Counted from the first letter of the stretch, positions 17,326 through 26,717 are shown. The stretch: 64,000 nucleotides of DNA from Halomonas caseinilytica (GCF_001662305.1 NZ_BDEP01000001.1:62001-126000), one strand, 5' to 3'. The notes: generated from the sequence alone by a model not told the origin. Numbers and translations: made by a program.

Positions 17326-18144
17326 ATGGCCGAGATCCTCAGCCTGCATGATGCGGTGGCACGCTACGTCGAAGACGGCGCTACCGTGGCCATGGAAGGC
17401 TTCACCCATCTGATTCCCTTCGCTGCCGGACACGAGATCATCCGTCAGGGCAAGCGCGATCTGACGCTGATCCGCATGACGCCGGATCTGGTCTATGACC
17501 AGCTGATCGGTGCCGGTTGCGCTAGGAAGGTGATCTTCTCCTGGGGCGGCAATCCTGGGGTCGGGTCGTTGCACCGCCTGCGCGATGCCGTCGAAAAAGG
17601 CTGGCCGCACAAGATCGAGATTCTCGAACACAGTCACGCCGCCATGGCGTGTGCCTTCGAGGCCGGCGCCGCTGGGCTGCCGCTGGCCGTGCTGCGCGGC
17701 TATGTAGGCAGCGAACTGCCCCGCGTCAACGACCAGATCAAGTTCATCGAATGCCCCTTCACCGGCGAACGTCTGGCCGCCGTGCCTTCGGTACGGCCGG
17801 ATGTGTCCATCGTGCACGCCCAGAAAGCCGATCGGGCCGGCAACGTGCTGGTCGAGGGCATCGTCGGCGTGCAGAAGGAAGCCGTGCTGGCCGCCAGGCA
17901 CAGCATCGTCACCGTTGAGGAGATCGTCGATGACCTCGAGGCGCACCCCAATGCCTGCGTGATTCCGGGCTGGGCGATCGACGCCATCAGCGTCGCCGAG
18001 AAGGGCTCGTTGCCGTCCTACGCGCATGGCTACTACCCGCGCGACAACCACTTCTACAAGGAGTGGGATGCCATCGCGCGCGACCGCGACACCTTCACCC
18101 AGTGGATCGATGACAACGTCATGAACGCAGGGGGGAATGCCTGA
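17326..18144 (+). CDS. pcaI: 3-oxoadipate CoA-transferase subunit A (CatI/PcaI)
   Basis: The 272-residue subunit closely follows the CatI type of Pseudomonas knackmussii: GFTHLIPFAAGHEIIRQGK near residue 24, LTLIRMTPDLVYD near 46, and VIFSWGGNPGVGSLHRL near 69. It moves CoA from succinyl-CoA to 3-oxoadipate together with the B subunit. It is longer than the classic 230-residue PcaI and belongs to the glutaconate-CoA-transferase-like branch. The stop overlaps the next start by one base (TGATG), which suggests translational coupling. Confidence 0.92.
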   Translation: MAEILSLHDAVARYVEDGATVAMEGFTHLIPFAAGHEIIRQGKRDLTLIRMTPDLVYDQLIGAGCARKVIFSWGGNPGVGSLHRLRDAVEKGWPHKIEILEHSHAAMACAFEAGAAGLPLAVLRGYVGSELPRVNDQIKFIECPFTGERLAAVPSVRPDVSIVHAQKADRAGNVLVEGIVGVQKEAVLAARHSIVTVEEIVDDLEAHPNACVIPGWAIDAISVAEKGSLPSYAHGYYPRDNHFYKEWDAIARDRDTFTQWIDDNVMNAGGNA

Positions 18145-18932
18145 TGAGTTCTGTCGACAATCACCCGGACTACACCTCCTCCGAGATGATGACCGTCACG
18201 GCGGCGCGTGCCCTGGAAAATGGCACGACCTGCTTCGTCGGCATCGGGCTGCCGTCCGAGGCTGCCAATCTGGCGCGGCTGACTCATGCTCCCGATGTGG
18301 TGCTGATCTATGAATCTGGCACCTTGCAGACCAAGCCGGACGTGCTGCCGCTGTCCATCGGCGACGGCGAGCTGTGCGAGACTGCGCTGACCACCGTCTC
18401 GGTGCCCGAGATGTTCCGCTACTGGCTGCAGGGGGGAAAGGTCGACGTGGGCTTTCTGGGCACCGCCCAGATCGATCGCTACTGCAATCTCAACACCACC
18501 CTGATCGGCGATTACACCGCACCCAAGGTGCGCCTGCCGGGCGGTGGCGGCGCGCCGGAGATCGCCACCAACGCCGGTGAGGTGTTCATTACCCTCAAGC
18601 ATTCCAAGCGCACCTTCGTCGACGAGGTCGACTTCGTCACCACCCTGGGCTTCGGTCGCGACGGCAAGGGCCGCGATGGCGTGCCCAACATCGGCCGTGG
18701 CCCGACTCGGGTTATCACCGACCTGTGCGTGATGAAGCCGGATCCCGAAACCAAGGAGCTGGTGGTGGTATCGCTGCATCCAGGCGTGACCGCCGAGCAG
18801 GTGCAGGAGGCCACCGGTTGGGAGATCCGTTTCGCCGAGACGCTGGAGAGCACACCGGTACCCAGTGCCCGCGAGCTCGAGGTGCTGCGCGAGCTCAAGG
18901 AGAGAACCGCTCGTGCCCATGGCGGCCAGTAA
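18144..18932 (+). CDS. pcaJ: 3-oxoadipate CoA-transferase subunit B (CatJ/PcaJ)
   Basis: The 262-residue subunit carries the IYESG motif at about residue 55, with the glutamate that forms the acyl-CoA thioester intermediate, and a LPGGGGAPEIATNAGE glycine-rich loop at about residue 132. Length matches CatJ rather than the shorter PcaJ. It pairs with the A subunit immediately upstream and is followed by the pathway thiolase. Confidence 0.92.
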   Translation: MSSVDNHPDYTSSEMMTVTAARALENGTTCFVGIGLPSEAANLARLTHAPDVVLIYESGTLQTKPDVLPLSIGDGELCETALTTVSVPEMFRYWLQGGKVDVGFLGTAQIDRYCNLNTTLIGDYTAPKVRLPGGGGAPEIATNAGEVFITLKHSKRTFVDEVDFVTTLGFGRDGKGRDGVPNIGRGPTRVITDLCVMKPDPETKELVVVSLHPGVTAEQVQEATGWEIRFAETLESTPVPSARELEVLRELKERTARAHGGQ

Positions 18933-18975
18933 GAGCGGCGTGTTCTAGAGGCGAATTTCAGGAGATCAGTGAATC

Positions 18976-20184
18976 ATGAGTGACGCTTTTATCTGTCATC
19001 CGCGCCGCAGTGCCATCGGCCGCTTCGGCGGCACCCTGGCAAGTGTGCGCCCCGATGACCTGGCCGCCGATATCTTCAAGGCCGTGCTGGCGCAGGCGCC
19101 CGGTCTGGCTCCCGAGGCGATCGAGGAAGTCTTCATGGGCTGCGCCAATCAGGCCGGTGAAGACAACCGCAACGTGGCGCGCATGTCGTCACTGCTGGCC
19201 GGTCTGCCGCCTTCGGTGCCCGGCACTACGCTCAACCGCCTGTGCGGCTCCGGCATGGACGCGGTGGGCACAGCCTTTCGCGCCATCAAGGCCGGTGAAA
19301 TGGAGCTGGCACTGGCCGGCGGCGTGGAGTCCATGTCCCGGGCGCCCTACGTGATGGGCAAGGCCGAGACCGCCTTCGACCGTGGGCAGAAGATCGAGGA
19401 CACCACCATCGGCTGGCGCTTCGTCAATCCGTTGATGAAGAAGGTCTACGATACCCACTCGATGCCCGAGACCGCAGAGAACGTGGCCGAGCAGTTCGGC
19501 ATCTCCCGCGAGGACCAGGACGCCTTCGCCGCGCGCTCCCAGGCCAAGGTCGCCGAGGCCCAGCAGGCCGGTCGCTTTGCCGAGGAAATCGTCGCCATCG
19601 AGATTCCGCGTCGCAAGCAGGAGCCGCTGGTCTTCGACACCGACGAGCACCCGCGTGCCGGCACCACTGTCGAGAAGCTCGCCAAGCTGCCGACGCCCTT
19701 CAAGGCAGAAGGCGGCAGCGTCACCGCGGGCAACGCCTCCGGCGTAAACGACGGGGCCGCCGCCATGCTGGTGGCCAGCCAGCAGGCCGTGGAACAGCAT
19801 GGGCTCGAGCCCATGGCGCGGATTGTCGGCATGGCCACCGCCGGCGTGGAACCACGCATCATGGGCTATGGCCCGGTGCCCGCCGTGCGCCGCCTGCTGG
19901 CGCGTACCGGCGTCTCCCTCGACGAGATCGACGTCATCGAACTCAACGAAGCCTTCGCCGCCCAGGCACTGGCCTGCATGCGCGATCTCGGGCTCGAAGA
20001 CGACGACCCTCGGGTTAACCCCAACGGCGGCGCCATCGCCCTGGGCCATCCGCTGGGCATGTCCGGGGCGCGGCTGCTGATGACCGCCGCCCACGAACTG
20101 CAACGTACCGGCAAGCGCTATGCGCTGTGCACCATGTGCGTCGGGGTGGGGCAGGGTACCGCCACGCTGATCGAAAGGGCGTAA
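18976..20184 (+). CDS. pcaF: 3-oxoadipyl-CoA thiolase
   Basis: The 402-residue thiolase has all canonical active-site motifs: [12 protein letters not shown] with the nucleophilic Cys near residue 91, NEAFAAQ near 324, [10 protein letters not shown] near 355, and a final [10 protein letters not shown] with the second Cys near 388. Together with position after the CoA-transferase genes this identifies PcaF, which splits 3-oxoadipyl-CoA to succinyl-CoA and acetyl-CoA. It contrasts with the divergent thiolase at 32043-33233. Confidence 0.95.
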   Translation: MSDAFICHPRRSAIGRFGGTLASVRPDDLAADIFKAVLAQAPGLAPEAIEEVFMGCANQAGEDNRNVARMSSLLAGLPPSVPGTTLNRLCGSGMDAVGTAFRAIKAGEMELALAGGVESMSRAPYVMGKAETAFDRGQKIEDTTIGWRFVNPLMKKVYDTHSMPETAENVAEQFGISREDQDAFAARSQAKVAEAQQAGRFAEEIVAIEIPRRKQEPLVFDTDEHPRAGTTVEKLAKLPTPFKAEGGSVTAGNASGVNDGAAAMLVASQQAVEQHGLEPMARIVGMATAGVEPRIMGYGPVPAVRRLLARTGVSLDEIDVIELNEAFAAQALACMRDLGLEDDDPRVNPNGGAIALGHPLGMSGARLLMTAAHELQRTGKRYALCTMCVGVGQGTATLIERA

Positions 20185-20231
20185 GAGGTAAAAGAGGGAA
20201 GGGAGAAAAGATCGGGATGTCTGCCCTCTAG

Positions 20232-20274
20232 CCGGTGCGAAGCACCGGTCTTCTGTCTTGAGCGGCGAAGCCGC
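20232..20274 (+). terminator. Two tandem GAA-loop hairpins between pcaF and pcaD-pcaC
   Basis: CCGGTGC-GAA-GCACCGG (20232-20248) is followed by TCTTCTGTCTT, and GCGGC-GAA-GCCGC (20262-20274) by GTTCTTTCTTCTT. Both have the same three-base loop and a pyrimidine-rich tail. They may act as a partial terminator or as a 3'-end stabiliser lowering expression of the fused gene relative to pcaIJF. T-tracts are interrupted, so termination is uncertain. Confidence 0.45.
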
Positions 20275-20348
20275 GTTCTTTCTTCTTACCGCTATTGCCA
20301 ATCGGGCGTCGGGCCATGATTCGATGCCTGGCGATGAGAGAGTGTTTT

Positions 20349-21548
20349 ATGGCATTTCTGAATATCAACGGACGCAACGTTGCCTATCGTCTGCTGGGCG
20401 CCGAGGCCAATCCGCTGGTGATCTTGGCGCATCCGCTGGGCATGACCCAGGCGGTGTGGGACGACGTTCTACCGGCATTGCTGCCGCGTTATCGGGTGCT
20501 GGCCTGGGATCTGCCGGGCCATGGTGCCAGTGAGGCCTGGCCAGCAGATGGTGGCGATATCACTCCGGCTGCGTTGGCCGCCGATGCTCTGGCACTGGTC
20601 GAGCAGGCCGGCGACACGCGCTTCCACTTCGTCGGCACCTCCATTGGCGGCGTCATCGGCAAGCAATTGCTCTCCGAGCATGCCGATCGGCTTTTGTCGG
20701 CGGTTCTGACCAACACCGGGGCGGTGATCGGCAATGCCGAGCTGTGGAACACGCGAGCGGGCCGGGTGCGCGACGAGGGCCTGGCGGCGTTGTCCGGCGA
20801 GATCGTGCCGCGCTGGTTCGCCGCCGACCTGAACAAGCGCGACCCGGCGCTGGCAGAGGGCTGGCGAACTGTCATGGGGCGTGGCGATGCCGAATCCTAT
20901 GCCCGGCTCTGCGAAATGCTCGGCCGCACCGATTTCCGCGGCAAGCTCAAGGCGGCTTGTTCCCAGCCCGGGGGAGTCGACGTGCACCTGCTTGGCGGGA
21001 GCGAGGACATGGCGACGCCGCCCGAGACCCTGCAAGCCCTGGCGGCCGAGTGTGGCGGCGCGCCGCTGGAGATTCTCGAGAACCTGGGGCATGTGCCTTC
21101 GGTGGAGTTTCCCGAGGCGCTCGCCAAGCGACTGCTGCTGTGGATGGCCCCGGATCGCTCCCAGGTCGGCGAGCAGGGCGTGGCCTATGCCGAGGGACTC
21201 GAGACCCGCAAACAGGTGCTGGGCGAGGCGCACGTGGCGCGCTCGACCGAGAACGCCACTTCGCTGGATGCCCCTTTCCAGCAGATGATCACCCGTCTGG
21301 CCTGGGGGGAGCTGTGGGGCAACGGCGACCTGACCCGGGCCGAGCGCAGCATGGTCACCACCGGCATCCTGGCCGCCCTGGGGCGCGAGGAGCTGGAACT
21401 GCATCTCAAGACGGCCAAGCGCATCGGCCTCAGCGAAGCCCAGCTACGCCAGGTGCTGATGCATGTGGCGGTCTATGGCGGTGTGCCGGCGGCCAACCAC
21501 GCCTTCGCGTTGGCCAAGCAACTCGGCTGGGGCGAGACCCTGGAATGA
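20349..21548 (+). CDS. pcaL: Fused 3-oxoadipate enol-lactonase / 4-carboxymuconolactone decarboxylase
   Basis: The 399-residue protein is a natural fusion. Residues 1-260 are an alpha/beta hydrolase (PcaD) with the nucleophile elbow GTSIGG near residue 97, an acid residue in GGSEDMATP and the histidine in LGHVPSVE. Residues 275-399 are a carboxymuconolactone decarboxylase (PcaC) with AFQQMITRLAWGELW-type family sequence and the C-terminal AVYGGVPAANHAF motif. It performs two consecutive steps, decarboxylation and then enol-lactone hydrolysis. ATG 20349 has a GAGAG ribosome site; a TTG further upstream is less likely. Similar fusions are called PcaL in actinobacteria. Confidence 0.92.
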   Translation: MAFLNINGRNVAYRLLGAEANPLVILAHPLGMTQAVWDDVLPALLPRYRVLAWDLPGHGASEAWPADGGDITPAALAADALALVEQAGDTRFHFVGTSIGGVIGKQLLSEHADRLLSAVLTNTGAVIGNAELWNTRAGRVRDEGLAALSGEIVPRWFAADLNKRDPALAEGWRTVMGRGDAESYARLCEMLGRTDFRGKLKAACSQPGGVDVHLLGGSEDMATPPETLQALAAECGGAPLEILENLGHVPSVEFPEALAKRLLLWMAPDRSQVGEQGVAYAEGLETRKQVLGEAHVARSTENATSLDAPFQQMITRLAWGELWGNGDLTRAERSMVTTGILAALGREELELHLKTAKRIGLSEAQLRQVLMHVAVYGGVPAANHAFALAKQLGWGETLE

Positions 21549-21609
21549 GGACACGACCGGCCGTGACGGGGGCGTGGCGTTGGATGGGACACAAACGGGA
21601 GGCTGAGGT

Positions 21610-22542
21610 GTGTTGAGCCCGCGTATCAAGTTGCGCCATCTCCAGGCCTTTCTTGAGGTCGCCAAGCATCGCAGTTTCGCGCGGGCCGCCGAGAGCCTGG
21701 CGATTACCCAGCCCGGGGTATCCAAGACCATCCGCGAACTCGAGGACATCCTGGGAACCGAGCTCTTCGAGCGTGGTGCCCAGGGTGTGGCATTGAGCCA
21801 GTCGGGACTGACGTTCCTGCGTCATGCCGGGCCGGCGATCCGGACGCTAGAAGAAGGTATCAGTGCGGTCGGCGATGCCCATCAGGGCGCGCGCTGGTTG
21901 CGCGTGGGGGCGCTGTCCACCGTGGAGAGTCGCCTGCTGCCCACGGCGATTCGGCGTTGGCAGGCTACCCAGTCGGCGGATCGGGTCGGCGTCAATGTGG
22001 TGACCGGCCGCAGTGCCTTCCTGCTTTCTCAACTGCGTCTCGGTGAACTCGATCTGGTGGTGGGGCGCATGACCGAGGCGCGCGAGATCCGCGATCTAAC
22101 CTTCGAGCATCTCTACTACGAGCCGTTGATGCTGGTGGTGCGCGCCGGCCACCCCCTGGCCGGTATCGAGCCGCTGGCCCCCAGTCGGCTGACCGAATTC
22201 CCCTGGGTGATTCCGCCGCCGCAGACCACGCTACGCCAGCAGGTCGACAGTTTTTGCGTGCGTCATTCTCTGGACTTGCCCGTTCAACTGCTGGAAACCC
22301 TGTCGCTGCCGATCAGTCACCGTTACACGCAGGATGGCGACGCTATCTGGGTGGCCCCGAGAGAAGCGGTGATCGACGATCTCGAGGCCGGCCGTGTCGT
22401 CGAGCTGGCGCTGCGGCTGGAACAGCAGGGCGGTTCGGTGGGGTTATGCACCAACGCCAGCATGGAACCTTCGCTGGTACTGGAAGGGTTCTGTGAGGTA
22501 CTGCGCGAAGTGGCTGCCGAGTCCATAACCACCAAGTTATGA
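21610..22542 (+). CDS. pcaQ: LysR-family activator of protocatechuate genes (PcaQ-like)
   Basis: The 310-residue LysR protein begins at GTG 21610 (TTG 21613 is adjacent). Its N-terminus ([38 protein letters not shown]) is of the PcaQ/GbpR type. PcaQ activates pca genes in response to beta-carboxymuconate in rhizobia. Here it is co-directional with and directly upstream of pcaHG, and a PcaQ-like box overlaps its 3' end, so control of pcaHG is likely. Confidence 0.86.
   Translation: MLSPRIKLRHLQAFLEVAKHRSFARAAESLAITQPGVSKTIRELEDILGTELFERGAQGVALSQSGLTFLRHAGPAIRTLEEGISAVGDAHQGARWLRVGALSTVESRLLPTAIRRWQATQSADRVGVNVVTGRSAFLLSQLRLGELDLVVGRMTEAREIRDLTFEHLYYEPLMLVVRAGHPLAGIEPLAPSRLTEFPWVIPPPQTTLRQQVDSFCVRHSLDLPVQLLETLSLPISHRYTQDGDAIWVAPREAVIDDLEAGRVVELALRLEQQGGSVGLCTNASMEPSLVLEGFCEVLREVAAESITTKL
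22525..22540. promoter_or_regulatory. PcaQ-like box overlapping the 3' end of pcaQ
   Basis: ATAACCACCAAGTTAT keeps ATAAC/GTTAT arms and resembles the rhizobial PcaQ motif, which I recall as ATAACC-N4-GGTTAA. It includes the last pcaQ codons and part of the TGA stop, about 120 bases before the pcaH start, a normal distance for a LysR activator site. Confidence 0.5.
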
Positions 22543-22658
22543 CCTCTCGCCGAGACGTCAATTGGCAGCCTGACGGTCAGCCGCCACACTGCGATCATTG
22601 GCCGACGAGCCGCCGGGTGCGGTGCGTCGCCTTCTGTCAGCCAGCAAGAGACACCAAG

Positions 22659-23399
22659 ATGCAAGACGATAACAAACGCTTCGTGGAGCGCGACCGTGAC
22701 TGGCATCCACCGGCCTATGCCCCCGGCTACAAGACCTCCGTGGCTCGTTCGCCGAGCCAGGCGCTGGTCAGTCTGCAGACGTCCAGCGTCTCCGAACTGA
22801 CCGGGCCGGATTTTCGCCAACTGCGCATCGGGCCCCATGATAACGACCTGCTGATGAACTTCCGCGAGGACCCCGCCCTGGCGGGAGCGGCGGGCCTGCC
22901 GGTGGGCGAGCGCATCATCCTGTTCGGCCGGGTGGTCGATCAGTTCGGCAAGCCGGTCCCGCATACCTTGGTGGAGATGTGGCAGGCCAATGCCGGCGGT
23001 CGCTATCGCCACAAGAAGGATGGCTACCTGGCACCGCTGGACCCCAATTTCGGTGGCGTAGGGCGTTGCCTCACCGACGAGCAGGGCTGGTATCGTTTTC
23101 GCACCATCAAGCCCGGCCCCTATCCGTGGGGTAACGGCATTAATACCTGGCGCCCGGCGCACATCCACGTGTCGGTGATGGGCCCATCGATTTCCACCCG
23201 CCTGATCACCCAGATGTATTTCGAAGGTGACCCGCTGATTCCGCTCTGCCCGATCGTGCAGACTCTCAAGGACCCCGAGGCCGTCGAGACCATGATCGGC
23301 CGTCTCGACATGGCGCGCAGCCGTCCCATGGACTGCCTGGCGTATCGGTTCGACCTGGTGGTACGGGGCGAGCTTCAAACCTACTTCGAGAATCAGTGA
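22659..23399 (+). CDS. pcaH: Protocatechuate 3,4-dioxygenase beta subunit
   Basis: The 246-residue subunit has all four ferric iron ligands by alignment with the P. putida enzyme: Tyr116 (in GGRYRH), Tyr155 (in KPGPYPW), His168 and His170 (in RPAHIH). It opens the protocatechuate ring between the hydroxyls to give 3-carboxymuconate. ATG 22659 follows an AAGAGA site; the longer upstream frame was trimmed. pcaG follows immediately. Confidence 0.96.
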   Translation: MQDDNKRFVERDRDWHPPAYAPGYKTSVARSPSQALVSLQTSSVSELTGPDFRQLRIGPHDNDLLMNFREDPALAGAAGLPVGERIILFGRVVDQFGKPVPHTLVEMWQANAGGRYRHKKDGYLAPLDPNFGGVGRCLTDEQGWYRFRTIKPGPYPWGNGINTWRPAHIHVSVMGPSISTRLITQMYFEGDPLIPLCPIVQTLKDPEAVETMIGRLDMARSRPMDCLAYRFDLVVRGELQTYFENQ

Positions 23400-23413
23400 G
23401 GGGAGCCGAGACC

Positions 23414-24046
23414 ATGCGACAGCCGAATTCCCAGCCTTGCAGCGAGCTGATGCTGCGCGAGACCGCATCCCAGACTGCCGGGCCCTATGTGCACATCGGC
23501 CTGGCCCTGGACGTGGCCGGCCTGCCCGAGCGCGATGAGGAAATCTGGAGCCGGATGGCCAAGCCCGAGGCCGAGGGTGAGCATATCGAAGTGATCGGCA
23601 CCGTGATCGACGGCAACGGCGATCCGGTGCGCGATGCCCTGCTGGAGGCCTGGCAGGCCGATGCCAGTGGGTGGTATCAGCCGGCGTTCGACCTGCAGAA
23701 AGCGTTCAACAGCTTTGGCCGGACCGCCACCACTGCCGAGGGCAACAGCGAGTGGTCGCTGACCACCATCAAGCCCGGTTCCGTGGCCCGTGGCGACGGC
23801 AAGGTGATGGCACCGCACATCAACCTGGCGATCTTTGCCCGAGGAATCAACATTCACTTGCAGACCCGTCTCTATTTCGAGGACGAGGTCGAGGCCAATG
23901 CCGCCTGTCCCGTGTTGGGTGCCATCGAGTCGCCGACACGTCGCCAGACCCTGATCGCCAAGCGTGAGGAAGTCGACGGCAAGGTGCGTTATCGCTTCGA
24001 TATCCGCCTGCAGGGCGAAGGCGAGACGGTGTTTTTCGATTTCTAG
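23414..24046 (+). CDS. pcaG: Protocatechuate 3,4-dioxygenase alpha subunit
   Basis: The 210-residue alpha subunit carries the ETASQTAGPYVHIGLAL N-terminal signature and the intradiol dioxygenase core, but not the full iron-ligand set, as expected for PcaG. ATG 23414 has a GAGGGGAG ribosome site formed at the pcaH stop codon; an in-frame GTG at 23396 overlaps that stop and is less likely. The subunit assembles with PcaH as (alpha-beta) multimers. Confidence 0.95.
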   Translation: MRQPNSQPCSELMLRETASQTAGPYVHIGLALDVAGLPERDEEIWSRMAKPEAEGEHIEVIGTVIDGNGDPVRDALLEAWQADASGWYQPAFDLQKAFNSFGRTATTAEGNSEWSLTTIKPGSVARGDGKVMAPHINLAIFARGINIHLQTRLYFEDEVEANAACPVLGAIESPTRRQTLIAKREEVDGKVRYRFDIRLQGEGETVFFDF

Positions 24047-24238
24047 ACGCCCCGCTTCATGAGCCAATGCCACAGTAATTATCGGGCCCTGCGACGGGGC
24101 CCGGACGGTTTCATGGCTGCCCTGGTCTCCCGATCCGGCCATGTGTGTTGTGGCCCGCGGCGGCTCAGCGAGATGTGAGGCGGCAACGCCGGGGAAAGCA
24201 AGCAGGTGCCAGGCATGCCCTTGGCGCCGAGAGTTCTC

Positions 24239-24697
24239 TCACCCTCCTTTTCTGGCCTGGATGATCCGATCCAGGGTATCCAGCAGCCACCGACGCTCCT
24301 CTTCCGACAGGAAGCTGTCGAAAGCCGACTCGCCTTCATTCACCTGACGGTCGAGGCGCTCCGTGAAGGCCTTGCCTTTCTCCGTCAGGTAAAGGGCGTA
24401 AGAGCGGCGGTCATGTTTCGATTTCCGGCGTTCCACCACCTCCATGCCTTCCAGCTTGTCGATGGCCGCGACCATGGCGGAGCGGTCCACATCCAGGGCG
24501 TTCGATACGGCCGTCTGGGTGAGCCCCGGGTTGTGGTAGACGATAGCGAGGATGCCGAACAGCCCCGGGGTGATGCCCTCCTGAGCGCACGCTTCGGAGA
24601 AAACGTCGAAGTAGACCAGTTGGGCGCGCCTCAGCTTGTAGCCGAGGCGCGACTGCAGCATCGAGTAGTCGATTCCGTTCTTGTCGTCGCTGTGCAT
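24239..24697 (-). CDS. MarR-family regulator, probable hydroxycinnamate-CoA sensor (CouR/FerR-like)
   Basis: The protein has 152 residues from ATG 24697. The winged helix-turn-helix is at about residues 35-100 (TPGLFGILAIVYHNPGLTQT, SNALDVDRSAMVAAIDKLE, then the basic wing RRKSKHDRRSY). It is divergent from a feruloyl-CoA-synthase-type gene. MarR proteins next to such ligases (CouR in Rhodopseudomonas, HcaR/FerR in other proteobacteria) are repressors released by the hydroxycinnamoyl-CoA ester. An alternative TTG start at 24724 adds nine residues. The operator candidate lies in the gap. Confidence 0.87.
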   Translation of the reverse strand: MHSDDKNGIDYSMLQSRLGYKLRRAQLVYFDVFSEACAQEGITPGLFGILAIVYHNPGLTQTAVSNALDVDRSAMVAAIDKLEGMEVVERRKSKHDRRSYALYLTEKGKAFTERLDRQVNEGESAFDSFLSEEERRWLLDTLDRIIQARKGG

Positions 24698-24738
24698 GTG
24701 GCTGTCCTGATTGCTGTAGACCAATGTTTAATGGTTAG

Positions 24739-24759
24739 AATGTTTATGTGATAAACAAT
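24739..24759. promoter_or_regulatory. MarR operator candidate, site A
   Basis: The core GTTTATGTGATAAAC (24742-24756) is a perfect inverted repeat, extended by AAT on each side. It matches the pattern ATTGTTT-N7-AAACAAT seen also at 27271, 30378 and 38298. It lies between the MarR gene and the ligase gene. Confidence 0.65.
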
Positions 24760-24856
24760 TTATGAAAGTCTTTAAGTCCATGCTACCAAGGCGTCGACGC
24801 CCGGGGTAGGGCAGGTCGACCCTTCTCGACAATGACCATAATGACAGGGTGCGATC

Positions 24857-26710
24857 ATGTTAGATTCCTTCCGCGATGTCCGTCTGGGAACGGCGACTGC
24901 CCACCTGGCCCGTCGTGATGACGGGGTGCAACTGCTGCGCGTCGAAGAGCCGCTCGGCGAATATCCGGAAACCCTGATGGGATGCCTGGATTACTGGGCG
25001 GCGGTGGCGCCCGATCGGTGTTTCGTGGCGCAGCGCAACGGGGCGGGCGAGTGGCAGCGGTTGAGCTATGCCGAGACCCTGACCAGGGTTCGCTCTCTGG
25101 CCCAGGGGCTGCTCGATGCGGGCCTGAATGCCGAACGTCCCTTGGCTATCCTCAGCGGGAATTCCGTCGAGCACTTGTTGCTGGCGATGGCGGCCATGTA
25201 CGTGGGAATCCCGTATGCGCCGATATCTCCTGCCTATTCACTGGTCAGCAAGGATTTCGGCAAGCTACGCCATATCACCGACTTGCTGACCCCGGGCATG
25301 GTGCTGGTCGACCAGGCGGATGACTTCGCCGCTGCCCTGGAGGCGGTACAGGTCGATGATGGTATCTGCCTGGCGCTGGAGCCCGGGGCGATCTCCGGTG
25401 CGCGCGCTTTCGCCGAGTTGCTGGACACACCGGTGAGCGAAGCGGTCGACGCTGCCCATGCAACCGTCACGCCCGATACCATCGCCAAGTTCCTGTTCAC
25501 CTCCGGTTCCACCGGCATGCCCAAAGGGGTCATCAACACCAATCGCATGCTCTGCGCCAATCAGGAGATGCTGGCAGCCCAGATGCCCTTCCTGCGTGAC
25601 GAGCCGCCGGTGCTGGTGGACTGGCTGCCCTGGAACCATACCTTTGGCGGCAACCACAATATCGGCATCGTGCTCTACAACGGCGGTAGTCTCTATATCG
25701 ACGATGGCCGCCCGATACCGGGCGAATTCGATAAGACCATCGCCAATCTGCGCGACATTGCGCCGACCGTCTACTTCAACGTTCCCAAGGGCTTCGAGAT
25801 CTTGGTCGACCACCTGAAGCGCGACGACGCTCTGCGCGAAACCTTCTTTTCCCGTCTCAACCTGATGTTCTTCGCCGCGGCGGGGCTATCCCAGCATATC
25901 TGGGACGAACTCGACCGCCTGGCCATCCAGACCCTGGGCTGCAAGGTAGGCATGTTGACCGGCCTGGGGGCGACCGAGACGGCGCCTTCGGCCATGTTTG
26001 CCTCGCTGGAAGAATCGCAGTCCGGTGTGGTGGGGCTGCCGGCGCGCGGGGTCACGGTCAAGCTGGTGCCCAACGGCAGCAAGCTGGAGTGCCGGGTGAA
26101 AGGGCCCAGCGTGATGCCGGGCTATTGGCGTCAGCCCGAGGTGACGGCCAGAAGTTTCGACGACGAAGGCTTCTATTGCCTGGGTGACGCGGTCAAGTTC
26201 ATTGACCCGGCCGAGCCTCAGCGTGGCATGCGCTTCGACGGGCGTATCTCCGAGGACTTCAAGCTGGATACCGGCACCTGGGTCAGCGTGGGCCCGTTGC
26301 GCGCGCGAATCATCGAGGCTGGAGCTCCCCATGTGAAGGATGTGGTGATCGCCGGGCTCGACCGCTCCTATGTCTCGATCCTGATCTTCCCGGATATGCC
26401 GAAGTGCCGCGAACTGGCGGGGCTGGGCAGCGGGGCCGAGAATGCCACGGTGCTGGCCAGCGAGCCGGTGCGCGAACGTTTCCTGCAGTTGTTGCGTGAC
26501 CTGGACAGCGAGAGCACAGGCAGCGCTAGCCGGGTACGGCGGGCGATGCTGCTTGCCGAACCGCCGCGCCTGGATGCCAACGAGGCCACCGACAAGGGAT
26601 CCATCAACCAGCGGGCCGTGCTCGAGAACCGGGCTGATCTAGTGGACGCGCTCTACGCCGTCGAGCCTTCCGAGGATGTGCTTCGACTCGATGGAAACCG
26701 GGCCCGATGA
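24857..26710 (+). CDS. fcs: Feruloyl-CoA synthase-type acyl-CoA ligase
   Basis: The 617-residue protein is an adenylate-forming enzyme of the long feruloyl-CoA synthase group. The P-loop motif TSGSTGMPKGVINT lies at about residues 215-228, GLGATETAPSAM near 374, and the YCLGDAVKF motif near 437. The IAILSGNSVEH-like and PISPAYSLVSKDF stretches in the first 130 residues are typical of FCS. It activates a hydroxycinnamate with ATP and CoA in the cytoplasm. No retro-aldolase (Ech of the vanillin route) is adjacent, but thioesterase and beta-oxidation genes are. The precise acid (ferulate, coumarate or a phenylpropanoate) is not determined. Confidence 0.87.
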   Translation: MLDSFRDVRLGTATAHLARRDDGVQLLRVEEPLGEYPETLMGCLDYWAAVAPDRCFVAQRNGAGEWQRLSYAETLTRVRSLAQGLLDAGLNAERPLAILSGNSVEHLLLAMAAMYVGIPYAPISPAYSLVSKDFGKLRHITDLLTPGMVLVDQADDFAAALEAVQVDDGICLALEPGAISGARAFAELLDTPVSEAVDAAHATVTPDTIAKFLFTSGSTGMPKGVINTNRMLCANQEMLAAQMPFLRDEPPVLVDWLPWNHTFGGNHNIGIVLYNGGSLYIDDGRPIPGEFDKTIANLRDIAPTVYFNVPKGFEILVDHLKRDDALRETFFSRLNLMFFAAAGLSQHIWDELDRLAIQTLGCKVGMLTGLGATETAPSAMFASLEESQSGVVGLPARGVTVKLVPNGSKLECRVKGPSVMPGYWRQPEVTARSFDDEGFYCLGDAVKFIDPAEPQRGMRFDGRISEDFKLDTGTWVSVGPLRARIIEAGAPHVKDVVIAGLDRSYVSILIFPDMPKCRELAGLGSGAENATVLASEPVRERFLQLLRDLDSESTGSASRVRRAMLLAEPPRLDANEATDKGSINQRAVLENRADLVDALYAVEPSEDVLRLDGNRAR

Positions 26711-26717
26711 GGACAAG

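Noticed and set aside
24083..24103. CGGGCCC/GGGCCCG hairpin between pcaG and the MarR gene as a terminator
   Set aside because: The stem is only seven bases and no T-run follows on either strand.
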